From: Actinomycetes bacterium
GTDB taxonomy: Bacteria; Actinomycetota; Actinomycetes; S36-B12
DNA length: 38,524 nucleotides
NCBI GenBank assembly: GCA_024641635.1
Contig: JAHECS010000030.1
Coordinates: 1-38,524 of the forward strand
Direction: 5' to 3'
Shown here: one piece after another, positions 7,702-16,811 of the stretch
Position numbering within the stretch: position 1 is the stretch's first letter
How the letters are laid out: every line of letters starts with the position of its first letter
Program-made: the position numbers and the translations under genes
The notes under the pieces: generated by a model
Told to the model about the DNA's origin: nothing
What the model saw: the letters and a program-made list of their open reading frames with translations, nothing else
The model's database searches: none

Positions 7702-9654
7702 ATGAACGAGGCCGAATCCCGGCCGCCGACGGGGGGCCTGCGCCTCTATGCCAAGGCGCTGATCCGAACGACCCAGGGGCGGGTCGCTCTCGCCACGCTG
7801 GCGGCGATGGGGGTCTGGGCCGTCATGCGCGTGGCCGGGTGGGCCGAGTGGTGGACCGATCTGCCGCTCATCGTCATGTCGGCAGTCGTGGCGGTGCCGC
7901 TGGCCGTCGATGTCGGCCGGGGGATCCGCACCCGGACCGTCGGGGCCGACGTGCTCGGGCTGCTGGCCATGGTGACGGCCGGCGTCCTGGGCGAGTGGCT
8001 GGTCGCGGCCGTGATCGCGCTGATGGTGTCGGGCGGCCGCGCCCTCGAGGATGCGGCCTCCGCGCGCGCGTCCGCGGTCCTCGACGCGCTCGCCCGTCGC
8101 AGTCCGTCCATCGCGCATCTCCGCCGGGCAGACGGGCGCCTGGACGACGTCGAGGCCGCCCGTGTTGCCATCGGCGACACCGTCGTGATCCTGCCCCATG
8201 AGCTGTGCCCGGTGGACGGCGTCGTCATCGAGGGCCGGGGCTCGATGGACGAGTCCTACCTCACCGGCGAACCGTACGTCGTTCCGAAGACCCCGGGATC
8301 GAGCGTCCTCTCGGGCGCCATCAACAGCACGCAGGCACTGGTCGTCGAGGCGCGGCACACGGCAGCCGACAGCCGGTACGCGCAGATCGTGGGCGTGCTG
8401 GCGAGAGCCGAGTCCGAGCAGCCACCGATGCGCAGGCTGGCGGACCGTCTCGGCCTGACGTACACCCTGGTCGCCCTGGGCCTGGCGGCGATCGGCTGGG
8501 CGGTCAGCGGCGATCCGGACAGGTTCCTCGCCGTCCTCGTCATCGCGACGCCCTGCCCGCTCCTCATCGGCGTACCGGTCGCCATCATCGGCGCGATCGC
8601 TCTCGCCGCACGCCACGGCATCATCGTCAAGGACCCGTCGATGCTCGAGCGCGTGAGCACCGTGCGCACGATGATCTTCGACAAGACGGGCACGCTTACG
8701 TATGGCAAGCCCACCCTGGTCACCGTCCACGTCGCCCCGTCCCAGGACCGTGAAGAGCTGCTTCGGCTGGTGTCCTCCGTCGAGCAGTACAGCCGGCACC
8801 CGCTCGCCAGCGCCATCGTGGAGGCGCTCTCGGACCAGCCGCACGTGGCCGTGGAGCGCGTGTCGGAGATTCCGGGTGCCGGACTGGACGCGACCGCCGC
8901 GGGTCGGCGCGTGCGCGTGACCGGTCGGGCCGCCGTGGCCCAATCGCGACCCGACGTCCTCGTCGAGCTGCCGGAGGAGGCAGCGGGGCTCGAGTGCGTC
9001 GTCCTCATCGACGATGCCTACGCCGGGACCCTCCAGTTCCGTGACGAGCCGAGGCGCGGTGCGAAGGAGTTCGTCCAGCACCTGGGCAGCCGCCACGGGG
9101 TCATTCGCACCCTGCTGCTGTCCGGGGATCGGCAGAGCGAGGTCGAGTACCTGGCCGGGAAGGTGGGTCTCACGGAGGCACTGGCCCAGGTCTCACCCGA
9201 GCGGAAGCTCGAGATCGTCCGGGACGAGACGGCCTTGGCGCCGACGGTCTTCCTCGGCGACGGGATCAACGACGCGCCGGCGATGACCGCTGCGACGGTG
9301 GGAGTGGCCTTCGGCAAGAACAACGACGTCACGGCCGAGGCGGCGGACGCGGTGGTGCTGGACTCGTCCTTCCAGCGGCTGGACGAGCTCATGCACATCG
9401 GCCGTCGGATGCGTCGGATCGCCTTGCAGACCGCGATCGGGGGGATCGCGCTCAGTGCCGTGGGCATGCTGCTCGCGGTCGCGGGCCTGCTGCCGCCCAT
9501 CGCCGGGGCCATCGCGCAGGAGGTCATCGACGTGCTGGCGATACTCAACGCCACCCGGGTCGCGATGACCCGCCGCTCCATGGCGGACATGAGCACGGGT
9601 CCAGGGACGGAGGGACCTGCCGTCCGGACGCCGCCGGACGTGGTCGAGGCGTGA
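7702..9654 (+). CDS. P1B-type heavy-metal-transporting ATPase with TPC metal site
   Basis: 650 aa. Pumps a metal ion across the membrane using ATP. P-type landmarks: the actuator sequence SYLTGEP, the membrane metal site ATPCPLLIGVPVA (Thr283-Pro284-Cys285), phosphorylation motif DKTGTLT (Asp327), the HP motif SRHPLASAIVEAL diagnostic of P1B pumps, and the hinge GDGINDAPAM. There is no N-terminal CxxC metal-binding domain. The TPC site differs from the CPC of Cu/Zn/Cd pumps and the SPC of cobalt pumps, so the substrate cannot be named. About six to eight TM segments are visible. No metalloregulator gene is adjacent. Confidence 0.88.
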   Translation: MNEAESRPPTGGLRLYAKALIRTTQGRVALATLAAMGVWAVMRVAGWAEWWTDLPLIVMSAVVAVPLAVDVGRGIRTRTVGADVLGLLAMVTAGVLGEWLVAAVIALMVSGGRALEDAASARASAVLDALARRSPSIAHLRRADGRLDDVEAARVAIGDTVVILPHELCPVDGVVIEGRGSMDESYLTGEPYVVPKTPGSSVLSGAINSTQALVVEARHTAADSRYAQIVGVLARAESEQPPMRRLADRLGLTYTLVALGLAAIGWAVSGDPDRFLAVLVIATPCPLLIGVPVAIIGAIALAARHGIIVKDPSMLERVSTVRTMIFDKTGTLTYGKPTLVTVHVAPSQDREELLRLVSSVEQYSRHPLASAIVEALSDQPHVAVERVSEIPGAGLDATAAGRRVRVTGRAAVAQSRPDVLVELPEEAAGLECVVLIDDAYAGTLQFRDEPRRGAKEFVQHLGSRHGVIRTLLLSGDRQSEVEYLAGKVGLTEALAQVSPERKLEIVRDETALAPTVFLGDGINDAPAMTAATVGVAFGKNNDVTAEAADAVVLDSSFQRLDELMHIGRRMRRIALQTAIGGIALSAVGMLLAVAGLLPPIAGAIAQEVIDVLAILNATRVAMTRRSMADMSTGPGTEGPAVRTPPDVVEA

Positions 9655-9818
9655 TGAAGGTCACCGCGATGTAAGGGTTTCCATCCCGGGCCTTCGTCGG
9701 GACCGAGGGACCGCCTGCGTAGACTCCCGCGAGACTGCGGCGCCGGCGTGGCTGGTGGCCGCCTTTCCAGACTGTCCGGCCGGGTCCGACCCGGGGCGGG
9801 CTTACCCGGAGGAGACCC

Positions 9819-12125
9819 ATGATCGAGTTGAGCGGGAGCAACCTGACGATCATCATCGTCGTCGCTCTCATCGCGCTCGCGGCCCTGGGCGTCGCTGCGA
9901 TCCTGGTCCGCGAGGTTCTCGCGGCCAGTGAGGGCACCGCGCGCATGAAGGAGATCGCCGAAGCGGTGCAGGAGGGCGCATCCGCCTACCTGAACCGGCA
10001 GTTCAAGACACTCGCGGTCTTCGCGACGATCGTCTTCTTCGTGCTGTTCCTGCTTCCCGCCGAGACCACCAGCGAGCGGATCGGCCGAAGCATCTTCTTC
10101 GTCGTGGGGGCGGTCTTCTCCGGCATCACCGGCTACACGGGCATGTGGCTCGCGGTGCGCGGCAACGTCCGGGTGGCGGCTGCGGCACGCGACGGCAGCG
10201 AGCAGAAGGCCATGAAGATCGCCTTTCGCACCGGCGGCGTGGCGGGCATGTTCACCGTCGGCCTCGGCCTGTTCGGCGCGGCGCTCGTGGTGCTCGTCTA
10301 CAAGGGCGATGCGCCCAAGGTCCTCGAGGGCTTCGGCTTCGGCGCCGCCCTGCTCGCGATGTTCATGCGAGTCGGTGGCGGCATCTTCACCAAGGCGGCC
10401 GACGTCGGCGCCGACCTGGTGGGCAAGGTCGAGAAGGGCATCCCCGAGGACGACCCGCGCAACGCGGCCACGATCGCCGACAACGTCGGCGACAACGTCG
10501 GCGACTGCGCCGGCATGGCCGCGGATCTCTTCGAGTCCTACGCCGTGACGCTGGTCGCCGCGCTGATCCTCGGAAAGGCGGCCTTCGGCGAGATCGGCCT
10601 GGTCTACCCCCTCGTGGTGCCCGCCATCGGCGTCGTGACCGCGGTCATCGGCATCTTCGCGGTCTCCCCGCGCTCGACGGATCGCTCGGGGATGTCCGCC
10701 ATCAACCGCGGCTTCTTCATCTCCGCGGTGATCTCGGCCGTTCTCGTTGCTGCGGCCACGTTCTGGCTGCTTCCGGCCAAGATGGTCGACTTCTCGGGTG
10801 TCGTGATCGAGAACCTCGGTCTGGGTGTGGAGATCGACACCTTCAACCCGCGCCTGTTCGCGATCGGCGCCGTGCTGATCGGCATCATCCTGGCCGCGGT
10901 CATCCAGCAGCTCACCGCCTACTTCACGGAGACGAACCGTCGCCCCGTGGACGACGTCGCGAAGAGCTCGCTCACCGGCCCGGCCACCGTGATCCTCGCG
11001 GGCATCTCCATCGGCCTCGAGTCCGCCGTCTACTCAGCGCTGCTCATCGGTGCTGCGGTGTACGGCGCCTTCCTGCTCGGTGGCGGATCGGTCATCCTGT
11101 CGCTCTTCGCGATCGCGCTGGCGGGCACCGGCCTGCTCACCACCGTGGGCGTCATCGTGTCGATGGACACCTTCGGCCCGGTCTCGGACAACGCGCAGGG
11201 CATCGCCGAGATGTCGGGCGACGTGGAGGGCGAGGGCGCCCAGGTGCTCACGCGCCTCGACGCCGTCGGCAACTCGACGAAGGCGATCACCAAGGGCATC
11301 GCTATCGCGACCGCCGTCCTGGCGGCAACCGCGCTGTTCGGGGCCTTCCGCGACACGATCATCGAGGCCACCGCCTCGGCGGGTGGTACGGACATCGTCA
11401 AGAACGTCCAGGAGTCGCTGCAGTACGTCGGCATCCTCGACGTGGCGAACCCGTCCAACCTCGTCGGCCTGATCATCGGCGCGGCCGTGGTGTTCCTGTT
11501 CTCGGGCCTGGCCATCAACGCGGTGTCGCGCGCCGCCGGCGCCGTCATCTTCGAGGTGCGTCGCCAGTTCCGCGAGCACCCCGGGATCATGGAGGGCACC
11601 GAGAAGCCGGAGTACGGCAAGGTCGTCGACATCGTGACCAAGGACTCGCTCCGCGAGCTCATCACGCCGGGCCTGCTCGCCGTGCTGACTCCCATCGCGG
11701 TCGGCTTCGGACTGGGCGTGGGCGCCCTGGGCGCCTACCTCGCCGGCACGATCGCCACGGGCGTCCTCATGGCCGTGTTCCTCTCCAACTCCGGTGGGGC
11801 CTGGGACAACGCCAAGAAGTTCGTCGAGGACGGCAACTTCGGCGGCAAGGGCTCGGAGCCGCATTCGGCGACGGTCATCGGCGACACGGTGGGCGACCCG
11901 TTCAAGGACACCGCCGGTCCTGCGATCAACCCGCTCATCAAGGTCATGAACCTCGTGGCCCTGCTGATCGCACCGGCCGTCGTGACCATGAGCATCGGCG
12001 ACAGCTCGAACACGCCGCTGCGCTGGGGCATCGCGCTCGTTGCCGTCGCGATCGTCGTCATTGCCGTGATCGTGTCGAAGCGTCGGCCGATCGCGGTCGG
12101 CGAGGAGACCCCGGCGGCCGTCTGA
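9819..12125 (+). CDS. hppA: Membrane-bound proton-translocating pyrophosphatase, K+-independent type
   Basis: 768 aa, about 16 TM helices. Hydrolyses cytoplasmic pyrophosphate and pumps H+ across the membrane. Substrate-binding motifs: DVGADLVGKVEKGIPEDDPR, NAATIADNVGDNVGDCAGMA, and the C-terminal GDTVGDPFKDTAGPAINPLI. The determinant segment reads GNSTKAITKG; Lys488 with Thr491 is the pattern of K+-independent enzymes (K+-dependent ones have Ala there). ATG start with a strong RBS (GGAGGAGA, 6 bases upstream). The 164-bp gap upstream holds a possible -10 (TAGACT, 9720-9725) with no clear -35. A strong hairpin terminator follows the stop. Confidence 0.95.
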   Translation: MIELSGSNLTIIIVVALIALAALGVAAILVREVLAASEGTARMKEIAEAVQEGASAYLNRQFKTLAVFATIVFFVLFLLPAETTSERIGRSIFFVVGAVFSGITGYTGMWLAVRGNVRVAAAARDGSEQKAMKIAFRTGGVAGMFTVGLGLFGAALVVLVYKGDAPKVLEGFGFGAALLAMFMRVGGGIFTKAADVGADLVGKVEKGIPEDDPRNAATIADNVGDNVGDCAGMAADLFESYAVTLVAALILGKAAFGEIGLVYPLVVPAIGVVTAVIGIFAVSPRSTDRSGMSAINRGFFISAVISAVLVAAATFWLLPAKMVDFSGVVIENLGLGVEIDTFNPRLFAIGAVLIGIILAAVIQQLTAYFTETNRRPVDDVAKSSLTGPATVILAGISIGLESAVYSALLIGAAVYGAFLLGGGSVILSLFAIALAGTGLLTTVGVIVSMDTFGPVSDNAQGIAEMSGDVEGEGAQVLTRLDAVGNSTKAITKGIAIATAVLAATALFGAFRDTIIEATASAGGTDIVKNVQESLQYVGILDVANPSNLVGLIIGAAVVFLFSGLAINAVSRAAGAVIFEVRRQFREHPGIMEGTEKPEYGKVVDIVTKDSLRELITPGLLAVLTPIAVGFGLGVGALGAYLAGTIATGVLMAVFLSNSGGAWDNAKKFVEDGNFGGKGSEPHSATVIGDTVGDPFKDTAGPAINPLIKVMNLVALLIAPAVVTMSIGDSSNTPLRWGIALVAVAIVVIAVIVSKRRPIAVGEETPAAV

Positions 12126-12141
12126 TCGGCTCAGCAGCAGC

Positions 12142-12184
12142 TCGAAGGCCCTGTGTTCCGTCATGCGGGACACAGGGCCTTCGA
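12142..12184 (+). terminator. Strong hairpin terminator after hppA
   Basis: Perfect 15-bp inverted repeat (12142-12156 with 12170-12184) that extends inward by four further pairs (one U-G) to a 5-base loop. No U-tract follows, which is common for actinobacterial terminators. Two smaller perfect hairpins follow at once: 12189-12207 (8-bp stem, GTA loop) and 12207-12225 (6-bp stem). Confidence 0.75.
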
Positions 12185-12243
12185 ATTCGATCCCCCGTAG
12201 GGGGATCGGCGCCACATCTGCGCCGAACCGGGGTCCGATGAAG

Positions 12244-12268
12244 TTGACAGACCCCGCTGGCATAGCGT
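12244..12268 (+). promoter_or_regulatory. Possible topA promoter
   Basis: A consensus -35 (TTGACA, 12244-12249) and an actinobacterial -10-like hexamer (TAGCGT, 12263-12268) lie just upstream of topA. Their 13-bp spacing is shorter than the usual 17, so they may not belong to one promoter. An RBS (CAGGAAGG) and the GTG at 12303 follow. Confidence 0.3.
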
Positions 12269-12302
12269 CAGACTCCGCCGGGACACGACAGGAAGGACGG
12301 GT

Positions 12303-14990
12303 GTGGCCGACAAGACTCTGGTGATCGTCGAGTCGCCTGCGAAGGCGAAGAAGATCGCCGGCTACCTCGGGCCCGACTACACGGTCATGGCCTCTGTCGG
12401 GCACGTCCGCGACCTCGCCGCCAAGGCTTCCGAGCTGCCTGAGGCCGACCGCAAGAAGCCGTGGGCGAAGCTCGCCGTCGATGTCGATGACCAGTTCCAG
12501 CCCTACTACGTCGTCCACGACTCCAAGAAGAAGACGATCGCCGACCTGAAGAAGGCGCTCAAGGAGGCCGACGAGCTGCTGCTCGCGACGGACGAGGACC
12601 GCGAGGGCGAGGCGATCTCGTGGCACCTGATGGAGGTCCTCCGCCCTAAGGTCCCCGTCCAGCGCATGGTCTTCAACGAGATCACGCCCGAGGCGATCCG
12701 CGACGCCGTTGCCCACCCGCGCGACCTCGACATGGATCTCGTCCAGGCGCAGGAGACCCGTCGGGTCGTCGACCGGCTCTACGGCTTCCCGGTGTCGCAG
12801 GTGCTCTGGATGAAGATCGGCCAGGGCGCCAAGTCGGCCGGGCGCGTCCAGTCGGTCGCCGTTCGCCTGGTCGTCGATCGCGAGCGTGAGCGGATCGCCT
12901 TCCGCTCCGCGGACTACTGGGACATCGTCGGCGTCTTCGCGCCGGGGACCTTCGACGCGAAGCTCAGCGCCGTCGACGGGGTCCGTGTCGTGACGGGCAA
13001 CGACTTCGATCAGCGTGGTGCCCTCAAGAAGGAGGCCGTCACCCTCCTCGACGAGACGCGCGCTACCGGTCTCGCGGCGGCCCTGTCCGGAGCGGCGTTC
13101 ACGGTCCGGTCCGTCGTGCAGAAGCCCGGGCAGCGGCAGCCGAAGGCCCCCTTCATCACGTCGACGATGCAGCAGGAGGCCTCCAACCGCCTCCGCTGGG
13201 GCGGCCAGCGCACGATGCGGGTCGCGCAGTCCCTGTACGAGAACGGGTACATCACCTACATGCGCACCGACTCGGTGCACCTCTCGGAGCAGGCGGTGGC
13301 GGCCGCGCGCAGCCAGGCCCGCGAGCTGTACGGACCCGAGTACGTCGGCGACGCACCCCGCCTCTACAAGAGCAAGGTGAAGAACGCCCAGGAGGCACAC
13401 GAGGCGATTCGGCCGGCGGGCGACACCTTCCGCACTCCGGGTGAGGTGTCCGGCGAGCTCAACGCCGACCAGTTCGCGCTGTACGAGCTGATCTGGAAGC
13501 GGACGGTCGCGTCGCAGATGGTCAACGCCCAGGTGGCGACGACGACGGTCAAGCTCGGGGCCACCGCCGCCGACGGCACGGATGCCGAGTTCACGGCGTC
13601 CGGCACGGTGGTCGTCTTCCCCGGCTTCTACGCCGCCCTGAAGGACGTGGTCGAGGACGCGAGCGACGCCGAGCGTGAGCGCGAGCTGCCGAACCTCGCG
13701 GAGGGGGACGCCGTCACCGCGCGGAGCCTGGATCCACAGGGCCACACCACCTCGCCTCCCGCCCGCTACACGGAGGCGAAGCTCGTCGCCAAGCTCGAGG
13801 AGCTCGGCATCGGACGCCCGTCGACGTATGCCTCGATCATGGGGACGATCGTCGATCGCGGCTACGTCTGGAAGAAGGGCTCCGCCCTCGTTCCGTCGTT
13901 CACCGCCTTCGCCGTCATCAGGCTCCTGGAGGAGCACTTCACGGCGCTCATCGACTACCAGTTCACCGCGAACATGGAGGAGGTCCTCGACCTCATCGCA
14001 ACCGGGCAGGCCAACCGTGTCGAGCAGCTCGAGGCGTTCTGGCGCGGGGGCCACAGCGTGGGCGGCGACTTCCCCGGGGTGAAGCCGCTGACCGAGGATC
14101 TCGGTGCGATCGACGCGCGGGCGATCGCCACGTTCCCGATCGAGGGCACCGATGCGTCGCTGCGCGTGGGCCGCTACGGCGCCTACGTCGAGCGTGGTGA
14201 CGAGCGGGCGAACATCCCCGTCGACCTGGCCCCGGACGAGCTGACGGCGGAGAAGGCCGAGCAGCTGCTCGCCGAGCCGTCCGGTGATCGGGAGCTCGGC
14301 GCCAACCCCGACACCGGCCTGGCGATCGTCGCCAAGTCCGGCCGGTATGGGCCGTACGTGACCGAGGTGCTCCCGGAGGGGTCGCCGAAGGCGGCCAAGC
14401 CACGCACCGCGTCGCTGTTCTCGAGCATGAGCCTGACGACCGTCACCCTGGAGGACGCGCTGCGCCTCCTCGGACTGCCGCGAGCGGTCGGCACCGACCC
14501 GGCCGATGGCGTCGAGATCCTGGCGCAGAACGGCCGCTACGGTCCGTACCTCACCAAGGACAAGGACTCCCGCTCCCTGGGGAGCGAGGAGGAGATCTTC
14601 ACGGTCACCCTCGAGCAGGCGCTGGCGCTGTTCGCGCAGCCGAAGCAGCGCCGGGGTCGCGGAGAGGCGAAGCCGCCGCTGCGCGAGCTCGGCAACGACC
14701 CGACGACCGGGCTGCCGATGGTCATCAAGGACGGCCGCTTCGGACCGTACGTCACCGACGGCACCTCGAACGCCTCCCTGCGTACCGCTGACGATCCGTC
14801 GACCATCTCCGTCGAGCGCGCCAGCGACCTCCTCTCGGAACGTCGGGCCAAGGAGGCTCTCGAAGGACTGACGCCGAAGAAGACGACGACGCGGGTCGTG
14901 AAGCGCGGCGCAGCGAAGAAGGCCGCCGCGAAGAAGGCCACCGCCAAGAAGGCCGCCGCGAAGAAGTCGGCCCCGGCCGGAACGCACTGA
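12303..14990 (+). CDS. topA: DNA topoisomerase I (type IA)
   Basis: 895 aa. Relaxes negatively supercoiled DNA. The N-terminal Toprim domain begins KTLVIVESPAKAKKIAGYLG and carries the metal-binding TDEDREGEAISWHL. The catalytic tyrosine is Tyr319 in YITYMRTDS. The C-terminal part has four repeats of the GR(Y/F)G-Y type (GRYGAYVERG, GRYGPYVTEV, GRYGPYLTKD, GRFGPYVTDG) and ends in a lysine/alanine-rich tail (KKAAAKKATAKKAAAKK). It lacks the zinc-finger cysteines of the E. coli enzyme, as usual in actinobacteria, where the basic tail promotes processivity. The start is the GTG at 12303 after GGAAGG. tmk begins 7 bp after the stop. Confidence 0.96.
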   Translation: MADKTLVIVESPAKAKKIAGYLGPDYTVMASVGHVRDLAAKASELPEADRKKPWAKLAVDVDDQFQPYYVVHDSKKKTIADLKKALKEADELLLATDEDREGEAISWHLMEVLRPKVPVQRMVFNEITPEAIRDAVAHPRDLDMDLVQAQETRRVVDRLYGFPVSQVLWMKIGQGAKSAGRVQSVAVRLVVDRERERIAFRSADYWDIVGVFAPGTFDAKLSAVDGVRVVTGNDFDQRGALKKEAVTLLDETRATGLAAALSGAAFTVRSVVQKPGQRQPKAPFITSTMQQEASNRLRWGGQRTMRVAQSLYENGYITYMRTDSVHLSEQAVAAARSQARELYGPEYVGDAPRLYKSKVKNAQEAHEAIRPAGDTFRTPGEVSGELNADQFALYELIWKRTVASQMVNAQVATTTVKLGATAADGTDAEFTASGTVVVFPGFYAALKDVVEDASDAERERELPNLAEGDAVTARSLDPQGHTTSPPARYTEAKLVAKLEELGIGRPSTYASIMGTIVDRGYVWKKGSALVPSFTAFAVIRLLEEHFTALIDYQFTANMEEVLDLIATGQANRVEQLEAFWRGGHSVGGDFPGVKPLTEDLGAIDARAIATFPIEGTDASLRVGRYGAYVERGDERANIPVDLAPDELTAEKAEQLLAEPSGDRELGANPDTGLAIVAKSGRYGPYVTEVLPEGSPKAAKPRTASLFSSMSLTTVTLEDALRLLGLPRAVGTDPADGVEILAQNGRYGPYLTKDKDSRSLGSEEEIFTVTLEQALALFAQPKQRRGRGEAKPPLRELGNDPTTGLPMVIKDGRFGPYVTDGTSNASLRTADDPSTISVERASDLLSERRAKEALEGLTPKKTTTRVVKRGAAKKAAAKKATAKKAAAKKSAPAGTH

Positions 14991-14997
14991 CCCGACC

Positions 14998-15615
14998 GTG
15001 ACCGGATACTTCATCGTCTTCGAGGGCGGCGAGGGCGCGGGCAAGTCCACTCAGGAGTCGCTGCTGGCGGCCGCTCTCACCGATCACGGCCGCTCGGTGC
15101 TGAGGACCCGTGAGCCCGGAGGCACCCCCGCAGGCGAGGCGATCCGCCACGTCCTCCTCAGTCCGGAGTTCGACGGTCTCGATGCCCGCGCCGAGGCGCT
15201 GCTCTTCGCCGCCGCGCGGGGTGAGCACGTGGCCCGCGTGATCCGTCCGGCCCTCGAGCGCGGCGAGGTCGTCGTCTGCGACCGCTACATCGACTCCTCC
15301 GTGGCCTACCAGGGGTTCGGCCGGGGGCTGGGACCGAAGCGCGTGCGCGACCTGAGCCTGTGGGCGACGAGCGACCTCGTCCCCGACCTGACGGTCGTGC
15401 TCGACGTCGATCCAGTCGTCGGTCTGGCCCGCTTCGACCAGCGCGACCGGCTCGAGGCCGAACCGGTGGAGTACCACCAGGATGTTCGCGCTGCGTTCCT
15501 GTCTCTCGCCGAGTCCGATCCCGATCGCTACCTCGTCGTGGATGCCCGCCGGGGGGCCGACGAGATCGCCGCGGACATCCTGGAGCGGGTCCTGCTGGAT
15601 CTGGACGCGTCGTGA
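14998..15615 (+). CDS. tmk: Thymidylate kinase
   Basis: 205 aa. Phosphorylates dTMP to dTDP with ATP. P-loop FEGGEGAGKST at residues ~7-17, substrate-binding TREPGGTPAGEAIR, and the DRYIDSSVAYQG motif near residue 97. The Arg-containing lid follows (RFDQRDRLEAE). The GTG start at 14998 has no clear Shine-Dalgarno sequence; it lies 7 bp after topA, which suggests cotranscription. The last codons overlap the GTG of the DNA polymerase delta-prime gene (GTGA). Confidence 0.95.
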   Translation: MTGYFIVFEGGEGAGKSTQESLLAAALTDHGRSVLRTREPGGTPAGEAIRHVLLSPEFDGLDARAEALLFAAARGEHVARVIRPALERGEVVVCDRYIDSSVAYQGFGRGLGPKRVRDLSLWATSDLVPDLTVVLDVDPVVGLARFDQRDRLEAEPVEYHQDVRAAFLSLAESDPDRYLVVDARRGADEIAADILERVLLDLDAS

Positions 15616-16811
15616 GCACGCCGATCTGGGACCGGCTGGTGGGGCAGGACCTCGTCGTGGCGGAGCTGTCGCATGCGGTCAAGGACGCGGAGCGGATCCT
15701 CCGGGGGGAGCACGGGCCGGGCATGACCCACGCGTGGCTCGTCACCGGTCCCCCCGGGTCCGGTCGCTCGACGGCGGCCACGTCCTTCGCGACAGCGCTG
15801 GTCTGCCCGGAGCACGGCTGCGGCGTCTGCGAGGTCTGCCGCACGGCTCCGCTCGGTGCCCATCCCGATGTCGACATCGTGACGACGGACACCCTCAGCT
15901 ACAAGACCGAGAATGCGCGCGACCTCGTGATCCGCGCGTCCATGACACCCATCAAGGGCCCCTGGCACGTCATCGTCATGGAGGACGCCGATCGGCTGAC
16001 CGAGCAGGCCGTCAACGTCCTGCTGAAGGCTCTCGAGGAGCCGCCGCCGCACACGGTCTGGGTGCTGTGCGCCCCGAGCGTGGAGGACGTCCTCCCGACG
16101 GTGGTCTCCCGGACGAGGCTCGTTCCTCTGCGAACACCGTCGGCGGCGGACGTGGCCGACCTTCTCGTCCGCAACTACGGCGTCGACCTGGCGATGGCCT
16201 CGTTCGCCGCTCGGGCCTCGCAGGGGCACATCGGGAGGGCTCGCGCGCTGGCCCGGGACGAGCATGCCCGGATGCGCCGCCAGGAGGTCCTCCGTCTCCC
16301 GTACCAGCTGCACGACGTCCCGTCCTGCTTCACGGCGGCGTCGAACCTGCTGGGAGCCGCGACGGAGGACGCCCACGCCATCACCGGCCCCCTCGACGAG
16401 GTCGAGAACGAGAACCTGCTCGCCGAGTACGGCGACGGAGCGTCCGGGATCACTCAGGCCAGGCTCAAGCGGATGATGGCGAGTGCGTCCAAGGAGCTCG
16501 CTGCCCGTCAGAAGACGCGGCGCACGAGGACCGTGCGCGACCAGGTCGACCGTGCCCTGCTCGACCTCATGGGCCTGTACCGCGACGTGCTCGTCGTCCA
16601 GGTCGACGGTGCGGTGTCGCTGATCAACGAGGAGATGCGTCCCCAGGTGTCGCAGCTCGCAGCGCGCAGCACGCAGAACGAGACCGGGCGACGGCTGCAG
16701 GCGATCGCCTACTGCCGCCAGCAGATCGGGGCCAACGTCGCGCCGCAGCTCGCGCTCGAGTCGTTGATGGTCGAGCTGAAGGATCCGTGGATCCGGCTCT
16801 CCGCGGGATGA
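15612..16811 (+). CDS. holB: DNA polymerase III subunit delta-prime (clamp-loader)
   Basis: 399 aa. Clamp-loader subunit. AAA+ features: VTGPPGSGRSTAATSFATAL (P-loop with Arg in place of Lys, so ATP hydrolysis is doubtful), a zinc module CPEHGCGVCEVC, Walker-B-like VIVMEDADRLTEQAVNVLLK, and sensor 1 with the conserved SRT (PTVVSRTRLVPL). Length is on the long side but usual for actinobacteria. The GTG at 15612 overlaps the tmk stop by 4 bases; the tmk-holB pairing is widespread in bacteria. The stop overlaps the next ATG (ATGA). Confidence 0.92.
   Translation: MSTPIWDRLVGQDLVVAELSHAVKDAERILRGEHGPGMTHAWLVTGPPGSGRSTAATSFATALVCPEHGCGVCEVCRTAPLGAHPDVDIVTTDTLSYKTENARDLVIRASMTPIKGPWHVIVMEDADRLTEQAVNVLLKALEEPPPHTVWVLCAPSVEDVLPTVVSRTRLVPLRTPSAADVADLLVRNYGVDLAMASFAARASQGHIGRARALARDEHARMRRQEVLRLPYQLHDVPSCFTAASNLLGAATEDAHAITGPLDEVENENLLAEYGDGASGITQARLKRMMASASKELAARQKTRRTRTVRDQVDRALLDLMGLYRDVLVVQVDGAVSLINEEMRPQVSQLAARSTQNETGRRLQAIAYCRQQIGANVAPQLALESLMVELKDPWIRLSAG

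Noticed and set aside
9697-9725. Promoter for hppA
   Set aside because: TAGACT is a possible -10 but no -35-like hexamer is found at the proper distance, so it is mentioned only in the hppA entry.
10145-12241. 698-codon open frame on the plus strand
   Set aside because: Out-of-frame shadow of hppA, rich in Arg and His, with no membrane segments.
11034-15050. 1338-codon open frame on the minus strand
   Set aside because: Antisense to hppA, topA and tmk, whose products are unambiguous. It results from GC-biased third positions and has low-complexity Arg/Gly/Asp-rich sequence.
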